The position numbers were made by a program, and so were the translations under genes. The notes beneath the pieces were generated by a model that was not told the DNA's origin, made no database searches, and saw only the letters and a list, made by a program, of their open reading frames with translations. From CAZFNQ01 sp964652125 (GTDB taxonomy: Bacteria; Patescibacteriota; Saccharimonadia; Saccharimonadales; JANWIN01), in contig CAZZAE010000023.1 in the NCBI GenBank assembly GCA_964652125.1, positions 1-14,906 on the forward strand: a DNA stretch of 14,906 nucleotides. Direction: 5' to 3'. How positions within the stretch are numbered: the stretch's first letter is position 1; every line of letters starts with the position of its first letter. Positions 6,422 through 13,700 of the stretch are shown here, in pieces.

Positions 6422-8060
6422 CTGCACCTATTATTATAACAAAATCTGACGTACCAGGATTGATAGAGCTATCTGGTAGTTTTTTTATCACTTTTACACC
6501 AAATCTCTTTTCCAAATAGTTCTGGGTGTACTTATTTATACCGTTCTTCAGGTCAACTATTACAGTTTTTTGATATGAATGAGTAGGTGCATCACCTAAA
6601 GAACCAATGTTATAACCAAAAGATTTTAATATGGCGGCTTGAGTACTAGCAACACCGGTTATATTGGTACCATTTAGAACCATTATTTTAGCGTTTTCTT
6701 TAGCTAATTCACTATCCCTCAATGTGGTTCTTACATAAGTCCGTATTGCATCGTAATTAAACAAACCAGCTCGCGGAAATACTGTCGATTGGTTGCCAAT
6801 GGGTCCAGTGGTCAGCAATGCATGGGGAGGTGTAACTAAATCTAAGGATTTAATACTAGATGATGGAATTTCAGATACTTGTTTATACAAACACTTAACA
6901 CTAGTTAAATCAAAATCGGTATAAACGTTGCTACCGAAACTATTAAGCAAATTTGAAACCTTAATAGGATTACTAAACGTTCCGAGTGACAAGACTTTTT
7001 CTTTAAGAGCAACTAATAATAATCTTTGACGTTCGCCTCGTGCAAAATCACTGCTAGTTTCACGTGACTTTGCATATAGCAATGCCTTGTTACCATTAAA
7101 AGTTTGTATCCCTTTAGTAGCTATAGTCGGATTATAGTTATTTTCCCAAGCTATAGTCGGATCATATAGCGTTTCTGGCACATTAACTTTTACCCCTCCA
7201 ACAGCGTTAACTGAATCTTTAAATGCCTTAAAATCTACTAAAACATTGTAGTGAATTGGGACTCCCATTATTTGGGATATTGTTTTATCAAGTACAATTA
7301 ACCCGTCTTTGACCTTACCCTTTTGACTCTTGGATACGGAAGATTGCTTGGCGTTTGGATAAATAGCATTTATTTTTGAAGCTCCGCCATACGGTGTTTG
7401 CACCCATAAATCGCGGGGGATGCTAAGTAGATCGACTTTATTGTTTATAGTATCGACACTAGCAATTATCAATGTATCAGTAAGGTCAGGACCATCATGC
7501 CCCGGTCCACCAATGCCAATCAGTAATATATTTACACGACTGTCACCCTCTTTGTTTAGCTGATCAATCGGTATGTTTCCATCACAAACAGCCGCAGCAT
7601 GTCCACCACCTGCAAAAACATGTTTTTGGGTTGTATACAGTTTAAATGCAAGATATCCACCAGTTATAAGTAGTAGTGCACCTAGTACCAAAGCACTCTT
7701 TTTTAAGAACTTGGGCCACGACTCAGGACGCTTAAACAATTTGAATCGACGTTTTTTGTCCGATTTTTTAGATATATCAAGATTTGATGATAAGTCACTT
7801 TTAGAGCGTCTCATTCTTGGTCCGTTTGGTAATAAAGGCGTTTGCTGTTCGCTGCCTGCTACATTTGACACTGTTGGGTGATAGCCATCTGGTCGGTTAA
7901 AATCATCTAGTCTATCAGCTTTTTCATCAGAATTTTTTATCTTGTTTCCAAAGCCTAGACTGCCTGACCGACGCTTGAAGCTATCCGGAGATATAAAGCC
8001 GTCCAAACTTGCGCGATCTATTTTCTTTTTATGACGTTTAAAATTGCCGGGTAAGCTCAT
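6402..8060 (-). CDS. LytR-CpsA-Psr (LCP) family protein with C-terminal LytR_C domain
   Basis: LCP proteins are membrane-anchored phosphotransferases that attach polyprenyl-linked glycopolymers to peptidoglycan or surface proteins. The 552-residue product has a long basic, Ser/Lys-rich cytoplasmic tail (1-120), one transmembrane helix (about 122-141) and an extracellular LCP domain (about 175-355). The LCP domain shows NILLIGIGG, TDTLIIASVD with D195, SIPRDLW with R216, and SRETSSDFARGERQR with R333, R341 and R344, the expected polyphosphate- and metal-binding residues. A LytR_C domain follows at about 456-545 (KIMVLNGTNITGVA ... FVIIIGAD). The start at 8060 has GAGGAAA about 9 bases upstream. 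The 3' end overlaps the following membrane protein gene. The cytoplasmic tail is unusually long for the family. The attached polymer is unknown. Confidence 0.93.
   Translation of the reverse strand: MSLPGNFKRHKKKIDRASLDGFISPDSFKRRSGSLGFGNKIKNSDEKADRLDDFNRPDGYHPTVSNVAGSEQQTPLLPNGPRMRRSKSDLSSNLDISKKSDKKRRFKLFKRPESWPKFLKKSALVLGALLLITGGYLAFKLYTTQKHVFAGGGHAAAVCDGNIPIDQLNKEGDSRVNILLIGIGGPGHDGPDLTDTLIIASVDTINNKVDLLSIPRDLWVQTPYGGASKINAIYPNAKQSSVSKSQKGKVKDGLIVLDKTISQIMGVPIHYNVLVDFKAFKDSVNAVGGVKVNVPETLYDPTIAWENNYNPTIATKGIQTFNGNKALLYAKSRETSSDFARGERQRLLLVALKEKVLSLGTFSNPIKVSNLLNSFGSNVYTDFDLTSVKCLYKQVSEIPSSSIKSLDLVTPPHALLTTGPIGNQSTVFPRAGLFNYDAIRTYVRTTLRDSELAKENAKIMVLNGTNITGVASTQAAILKSFGYNIGSLGDAPTHSYQKTVIVDLKNGINKYTQNYLEKRFGVKVIKKLPDSSINPGTSDFVIIIGADATNSN
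7056..7071. promoter_or_regulatory. parS-like core inside the LCP gene
   Basis: The sequence contains GTTTCACGTGA (7057-7067), identical to 11 consecutive bases of the 16-base bacterial parS consensus TGTTTCACGTGAAACA; the remaining right arm does not match (11/16 overall). It lies about 2 kb from parB but within codons for the conserved SRET segment of the LCP domain, so it may be a coding coincidence. Confidence 0.2.
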
Positions 8061-8126
8061 TTATAAATTTCCTCGGCTTTCTTCAGACTGGAAATAACAA
8101 TATATCACGATTCCGTTAGCCTTATT

Positions 8127-8144
8127 ACCAATTAGCTGATTGGT
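8127..8144. repeat. Inverted repeat in the LCP leader
   Basis: ACCAAT and ATTGGT form a perfect 6-base dyad separated by TAGCTG, in the intergenic region upstream of the LCP gene. Too short to assign a role. Confidence 0.25.
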
Positions 8145-8214
8145 TATTGATAGCTGGCTTGAGATAGAAGTTTTTCGTAGGTAATTAACAGGTTTGTTTG
8201 ATATTAAATTCATG

Positions 8215-8224
8215 GCCACGTGGC
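8215..8224. promoter_or_regulatory. GCCACGTGGC palindrome at the predicted LCP transcription start
   Basis: Perfect 10-base GC-rich palindrome in an otherwise AT-rich 238-base gap (8061-8298). It sits 5-14 bases downstream of the putative minus-strand -10 box, where an operator would block initiation. No regulator is identified. The rest of the gap holds the promoters and the short dyad listed separately; an 81-codon open frame across it looks spurious. Confidence 0.35.
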
Positions 8225-8228
8225 GTTT

Positions 8229-8258
8229 AGTATAGCGTTTTTTGCACCAAGTAGTAAA
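8229..8258 (-). promoter_or_regulatory. Putative promoter for the LCP-membrane protein pair
   Basis: On the minus strand TTTACT (8258-8253) and TATACT (8234-8229) are 18 bases apart. Start expected near 8222, giving a leader of about 160 bases before the ATG at 8060. Confidence 0.35.
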
Positions 8259-8284
8259 CATGTGCACGATGATAAAAAATAAGC

Positions 8285-8290
8285 TATAGT
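8285..8290 (+). promoter_or_regulatory. Putative -10 box of lepB, leaderless spacing
   Basis: TATAGT ends 8 bases before the lepB ATG at 8299, the same gap as the TATAAT before rseP. No clear -35. No Shine-Dalgarno is present upstream of the ATG, which fits a leaderless message. Confidence 0.35.
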
Positions 8291-8298
8291 GAACGAAC

Positions 8299-9033
8299 AT
8301 GGACATTCACCAGGAGCCTCAATCAAGTACCGAACCCCAGCCTAACCCGCCACCAATTTTAACTAATGGATCTAGAGTTCCATCGTCGCAACCGACTACT
8401 CCTATACAAGATGGTTTAAATGGTAATCAGATAGAGCAAAAACCTAAACATCACGATCACGATGGCTTAAAGAGCATCATATCTACTCTTGCCATTATTA
8501 TTTTAGCGCCACTCATTGCTTTTAGCCTGACAGCCTGCATTTTTCAATCTTATGAAGTGGATGGCGAAAGCATGCAAACTACCTTGCAAAACCAAGACCG
8601 TTTAATTGTGCTTAAAGTACCCCGAACATGGGCCAAAATAACCGGCCATCCCTACATTCCTCATAGAGGTGATGTAATTATATTTAATAAGGAAGATCTG
8701 CAGAATTTCGGTACAAGCGGTAAAAAACAGTTGGTTAAGCGAGTGATGGGGTTACCAGGGGATCGTGTGGTAGTCAAAAACGGCGTACTCAAAATTTTTG
8801 ATAGTGCGCATCCCAACGGATTTGAACCCGACAAAACGCTACCTTATGGAAGTGTCATAAAAGCTACAGCTGGAAGTGTAGATCTTATAGTTCCACCAAA
8901 TCAAATATTCGTATGCGGCGATAATCGCTCTAACTCCTTAGACTCGAGATATTTTGGTACGTTTGACGTCAAGGATGTCGTCGGTAAGTTAACGGTAAGA
9001 ATATTTCCCTTCAATAAATTTGAAATTTTCTAA
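8299..9033 (+). CDS. lepB: Signal peptidase I
   Basis: Membrane serine protease that removes signal peptides from exported proteins, using a Ser/Lys dyad. The 244-residue product has a Pro/Gln-rich, His-containing cytoplasmic tail (1-57), one transmembrane helix (about 58-80) and the S26 catalytic domain. Box B is VDGESMQTTL with the nucleophile S91; box C/D is RGDVIIF (123-129) and VKRVMGLPGD with the general base K147; box E is GDNRSNSLDSRYFG (207-220). The size and single membrane helix fit the Gram-positive/CPR type. The extended disordered N-terminus resembles that of the neighbouring LCP protein. Convergent with parB, 14 bases apart. Probably processes, among others, exported envelope proteins (inference). 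Confidence 0.96.
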   Translation: MDIHQEPQSSTEPQPNPPPILTNGSRVPSSQPTTPIQDGLNGNQIEQKPKHHDHDGLKSIISTLAIIILAPLIAFSLTACIFQSYEVDGESMQTTLQNQDRLIVLKVPRTWAKITGHPYIPHRGDVIIFNKEDLQNFGTSGKKQLVKRVMGLPGDRVVVKNGVLKIFDSAHPNGFEPDKTLPYGSVIKATAGSVDLIVPPNQIFVCGDNRSNSLDSRYFGTFDVKDVVGKLTVRIFPFNKFEIF

Positions 9034-9047
9034 GAAATATAGCTTTA

Positions 9048-9923
9048 CTAATTATTACTAATTTTAGTAATAATTCGCTTTAGGTCGGTTTCATTCTTAA
9101 ATGCAATCTCTAAGCGACCACCTTTTGCCATTCTCTTAAGAGTAACATTTGTTTTTAATATTTTACCTAGTTTTTCAGTTTGCGGAGTGGTAGCACTAAC
9201 TCTTTGGCTGGCCTTTTGACTAGTTTTAACACCTTGTTTATGGGCTGTAACATACTGTTCTGCCTGGCGTACTGACCAGCCTCGTTCAATAATTAATTTA
9301 AGCAGCTCGTTTTGGCGATCTGTGTCTTTTAACGACAATATAGCTCGGGCATGGCCTTCGGTAATTTTATTATTATTTAATGCTTCTATAGCTTGTGGAG
9401 GTAATCCTAGTAGTCTTACTATATTAATGACAGTTGTATAGGCTTTACCAAGACGTTGAGAGATTACTTCATACTCCATATTGAATTGGTCATGCAAGCT
9501 ATGAATAGATTTTGCTTGCTCTAAAGGAGATAAATCTACCCTCTGAACATTTTCAACCAAGGCTATTTCAAGTTGCTCCAATTCTTTAGCAGTTCTTACA
9601 ATAGCTGGCACATGGTTAAGTCCAGCTTGTTTAGCTGCTCGCCAACGACGCTCACCAGCAACTAGATAATATTTACCTTGCTCTTCAGCCAAAGTCACTA
9701 CTAAAGGTTGTAAAATACCGTGACGTTTAATTGAGTTAGCTAGCTCAGATAGGGCTTGTTCATCAAAATTTGTACGAGGTTGGTGTTTATTGGGTGAAAT
9801 GTTTGAAGTAGACAGTTTCTGAATTCTTTCATCTTCATTAACTAAAATTGAGGTATCAAAATTACCTGGTAGCAAGGAATCAAAACCCCTACCTAGACCT
9901 TTGCTCGATTTAGTGTTTGCCAA
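9048..9923 (-). CDS. parB: Chromosome partitioning protein ParB
   Basis: ParB binds parS, loads as a CTP-dependent clamp and works with ParA to segregate replicated origins. The 291-residue protein starts with the typical KGLGRGFDSLLPG (8-20). It has the CTP-binding GERRWRAAK (90-98), ENVQRVDLSPLEQA (124-137), a helix-turn-helix region (about 150-171) with GHARAILSL (190-198) after it, a basic Gln/Ser/Thr linker (about 228-250) and a C-terminal dimerisation domain (about 250-291). The start codon is TTG at 9923: GGGAGGT (9938-9932) lies 8 bases upstream, there is no ATG before residue 149, and the family N-terminus begins here. It overlaps the parA 3' end by 14 bases. Confidence 0.96.
   Translation of the reverse strand: MANTKSSKGLGRGFDSLLPGNFDTSILVNEDERIQKLSTSNISPNKHQPRTNFDEQALSELANSIKRHGILQPLVVTLAEEQGKYYLVAGERRWRAAKQAGLNHVPAIVRTAKELEQLEIALVENVQRVDLSPLEQAKSIHSLHDQFNMEYEVISQRLGKAYTTVINIVRLLGLPPQAIEALNNNKITEGHARAILSLKDTDRQNELLKLIIERGWSVRQAEQYVTAHKQGVKTSQKASQRVSATTPQTEKLGKILKTNVTLKRMAKGGRLEIAFKNETDLKRIITKISNN
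9050..9075. terminator. AT-rich hairpin between convergent lepB and parB
   Basis: AATTATTACTA (9050-9060) and TAGTAATAATT (9065-9075) form a perfect 11-base stem with a 4-base ATTT loop. It covers the last parB codons, 16 bases after the lepB stop, where a bidirectional terminator would be useful. The stem has almost no G/C and no clean T-run follows on either strand, so intrinsic termination is uncertain. Confidence 0.4.
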
Positions 9924-10671
9924 TTTTGTCTACCTCCCTTGCCAATTGTTTATAGGCTCTTGCACCTTTTGACCACTTATCATGCTCAGCGATGGGTCGT
10001 CCATAACTAGGAGCTTCGGCTAGACGGATATTGCGAGGAATGACAGTTTTAAAGACTTTGTCACCAAAATGCTTTTTCAGTTCACCTGCTACTTGCTCAG
10101 ATAAGGTTGTACGACTATCAAACATGGTTATAAGCACTCCAAGTATTTCTAGATTAGTATTTAGTCCTCCTCGCACACGTTGAATTATATCAAGAAGCTG
10201 TCCTAGACCTTCAAGAGCGTAATATTCAGCCTGAACAGGAATTAGTACAAAATCCGATGCTACCAAGGCATTAATAGTCAACAAACCAAGTGCTGGCGGA
10301 CAATCAATTAAAATATAGTCGTAGACTAAATTTTGAATTGCTACTTTGAGTTTGTACTCACGCTGGGGTTCATTTGCCAAATCTATTTCTGCCGCAGCTA
10401 ACTGGGAATTAGTCGGTAAAATACTTAGACCGCTAATAATTGTTCCCCGAAAGACTTGTGATGTATCTGAAGTACCAAATAGTACGTCGTACATTGTTGT
10501 ATCCAGTGATTGTTTATCTAGCCCTAGACCGCTAGTAGTATTACCCTGCGGGTCCATATCTACTAACAAAACACTACGTCCCATTTTAGCCAAATATGTT
10601 CCCAAGTTTATGGCCGTAGTGGTTTTACCTACCCCACCTTTTTGGTTTAGGACCGCTATGATTCTACTCAT
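9910..10671 (-). CDS. parA: Chromosome partitioning ATPase ParA (Soj-like)
   Basis: Deviant Walker ATPase that binds DNA as an ATP dimer and is released by ParB, moving the origin region. The 253-residue product has KGGVGKTT at 11-18 with the signature lysine K11 and the P-loop K16, DMDPQGNTT at 38-46 (Walker A'), ILIDCPPALG at 120-129 (Walker B) and the PVQAEYYALEG segment. The short N-terminus, with no added helix-turn-helix, marks the chromosomal Soj type, unlike the long plasmid P1 type. The ATG at 10671 has GAGGT about 12 bases upstream, a loose fit. First gene of parA-parB. Confidence 0.97.
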   Translation of the reverse strand: MSRIIAVLNQKGGVGKTTTAINLGTYLAKMGRSVLLVDMDPQGNTTSGLGLDKQSLDTTMYDVLFGTSDTSQVFRGTIISGLSILPTNSQLAAAEIDLANEPQREYKLKVAIQNLVYDYILIDCPPALGLLTINALVASDFVLIPVQAEYYALEGLGQLLDIIQRVRGGLNTNLEILGVLITMFDSRTTLSEQVAGELKKHFGDKVFKTVIPRNIRLAEAPSYGRPIAEHDKWSKGARAYKQLAREVDKIGKH

Positions 10672-10737
10672 TATTTGTTATCTACCTCTGGTATTAAGAT
10701 TATCATTAATCTGCTCCGGAGTAAACGAAGCTCAGAT

Positions 10738-10743
10738 ATTATA
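10738..10743 (-). promoter_or_regulatory. Possible -10 box for parA-parB
   Basis: Perfect TATAAT on the minus strand, 66 bases before the parA ATG, with no convincing -35. The 116-base gap 10672-10787 also carries a second TATTAT-like box and the palindrome at 10756-10767. Confidence 0.25.
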
Positions 10744-10755
10744 AACTAGCCGTAT

Positions 10756-10767
10756 AATACTAGTATT
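10756..10767. repeat. 12-base perfect palindrome upstream of parA
   Basis: AATACTAGTATT is self-complementary and lies between the giant surface gene and parA, next to the -10-like boxes. It could be an operator for parAB; ParA/ParB autoregulation is known in other partition systems. It does not resemble parS. Confidence 0.25.
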
Positions 10768-10787
10768 TTGTTGGTTCTATAGGTTTC

Positions 10788-13700
10788 TTATTTTATTACG
10801 TGATAGCTGAAAGTATAGGTCTTTGAATCAGTCAAAGCATTGTAAGCTTTTAGATCAAAAGTAGAAGTACCGGAACTGTAGTAGTATTGTGGGAAGTTAG
10901 AGCTTGCTGGTACTGTTATCGGCGTTATAGTAATGAGTGGTGCCGTAGAGTACGTTGGGTTAAATGTAATTGTCGCAAGCGAGCCAGCGGCTACCCCAGT
11001 TCCAGTATTTATCGTAATGGTTCCAGCAGTATCATTCCCGCTAATAGATACCGTGCAACCTGAACCACAGTTTGCATTGGGGCTTATTGTACTTAGCGCC
11101 GTACCACCACTTATAATTTGACCATTGAATGTTGATGCACCAGTGACAGTTAAGCCACCATTTAGGGTACTAAGACCTGTTACTGTAAGTGTTGCACTAA
11201 ACGTTGCTGGACTAGCAACATTCAGAGTGCCACCGACGTTACCGATTGAAACATTTGTAGTTGTAGTTGTTCCAATGTTAATCGCTTGGCTAGCTGAAGA
11301 TTGAATGCCAATTGTCCCTGTCGAAGAGATAGAGACACCTCCCGCTCCAGACTGAAGAGTTGTTGCTGCAGTAGTCGTACTTGAACCAAGAAGTGTCGTA
11401 TGGGAATTAGCAGTAGCACCAAAGGAACAAGTTGTGGCTGAAGCAGCACAATCAATTTTAACAGCGGTAGCAGTAGATGATCCGACCGATACCGTTGTAC
11501 TATTACTTGTTCCTACATTGACGGTACCAGCACCGGCTGTGTTTAGAGTAAGAGCTGTTGTTGTTGGTGCCTGAATTGTTAATGCACCATTGCCGGAGAT
11601 AACAGCACCAGCGGCACCGATATTAATAGTACTAGCCGCCCCGAAGGCATTAACAGTTGTTGCGCCAGTGTTAAATACACTAAAATTAGTAGTACCAGTA
11701 GTTACACTAGTAGTGAAACTTGGGCTCGTGTTAAATACCGCCGATCCTGTCCCTTGTTCGTCACTTAGAGTGCTAGCTAACATTAGCGAGGTAGCGGTAT
11801 TAGTAGAAGCAAGATTAGATGATGCATCAGTAAATAAAAACCTACTTGGAGTCAATCCCGAGAAATTAATAGTTCCAGAAGATGTAATTCCTGTAGCGCC
11901 AGTTATGGCACCCAAAGTTGATATATCAATGTTATTAGTAGCCAACCCGAAAGAACTTGCAGTTATGGTTGTCTGGTGAGTGATATTTCCTATGGTAGTA
12001 GTACCTGAGTTGTTATCGATATTAGCACCTCCTTGTGAATCCAAAAAGCCATTTAGATTTGCGAGGCCACTGACAACTATTGAATCTGTGTTTTCGGTAC
12101 CCGTGACACAAAGAGCGTGACCACAATCAACATTAGTACCAATAAGTACGTCACCCCTAGTGGCACCAAGTAAAATATTACCTGAGCCGCCACCGCTTCC
12201 GCCTGCACCAGATTCAAGATCAATTGATCCACCTATTGCTCCAGAGCCAGAGGAAGTACCACCAGTTAGGCTGATATTACCTCCAGTAAAGAAATGTCCT
12301 GCCCCTCCCGTAATTTGAACGTTTCCACCATTACCGGTATTTGAAGCTGAGGCACTTCCACCATTGAGAGCAAGACTACCACCATTAGTTGAAGACCCAG
12401 CACTGCCGGTTGCACCAGCGGATATTGTAAGACTTAAACCAGCCGTGGCAGTAGAAGGCGCGACCACACTAATTGTGTGGTTGATGTCAGAGCCAAAAGT
12501 TACGTTACCAGAACCAGATACTCCAAACTTGAGAGTACCAGTACCAGCAAATGAACCAATAGTAGAACCAAAGAATAAGTATCCGCTACTCTGATTAGTT
12601 GCTGAGGCTAGAACTATACCTCCTCCACCATTGTCTTGCACATACACTCCGTGAGTACCACCAGCATTACTGGTGTTATAAAACCTGTACAACCAATCCC
12701 CAGCATTACTACAATTTGATGTACCAGCAGCTGCTGTACAGGTTGAAACGTCTTTTGCATTCTTTTTTAGATATGTGGCATCTCCTGTTATTGAACAGAG
12801 TGATGCAGCAGAATCAGTGCATAGCCTGTGGCCATCTTCTGCGGCGGATGGCAGATAGAATTGCACATCCGAAGATATTGCATCTGACGGTGATGTTCCC
12901 TGAGTAATGATGTATGATCCTTGGCCACTAATAGCACCTGTACTAACAAATCTTAGGATTCCTTGTGTATCTTTATTAATATCTCCTAGAGTAACCTGAT
13001 TGCCAGAAGTATCAACTGTTAGGAGAGCATTTCCAATAGAATTACTTACTTCAAAAGAATCAAATGCATCTTGTGCATTTTGAATTAATACTTGGCCAGG
13101 TGCATTGCCGGCTAAACCTGTACCAATATGAATTAAACCACTAAACGCAGACGAATCACCGGTGACAATGTTTATATTTCCCGACACAGTCCCTGCCGAG
13201 CCAGTATTTAAATACAAGGTCCTAGAATAAGCCCCCAATGAATTCCCGGAACCAATACAAAGCCCCTGGGGCGGAAGATTCCAAACGCCACTTCCTGGGT
13301 AGCCGGTACAATTTGTAGTCTGTCCAATAGTAATCTGACCGTCATTAGCAGTACCGATGTTTATTGATCCACCAGAGCCACCTTGTAATGAAAGCATGCT
13401 AGATGAGCCTGATGCAGACTGGACAGTAAGATTTCCAGTATCGGTGGACCAAGTAGAATCATTATGACCAGTAATTGTTAAGGCTTGAGAAGAAGCACTT
13501 TGAATTGTCGCGGTACCAGCGGATCCAAATTGTAGTGCTGAACCAGTAAAGGTGTTTGAATTATAGGTACCGCTTGCGGTTACTGTAGCTAAAGCAGAAT
13601 TACCTGTGATTGTTAGCCCAGCAGAACCTTGAAGTAATCCAGCTCCTGCATTAACACCTACCGCTACTACAGCACCACTTGAGTTAACGGTAAAGTTACC

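Noticed and set aside
8061..8306. 81-codon open frame on the minus strand upstream of the LCP gene
   Set aside because: It overlaps the lepB start, spans the predicted promoters, has no ribosome site or recognisable domain and ends exactly against the LCP start; best treated as intergenic.
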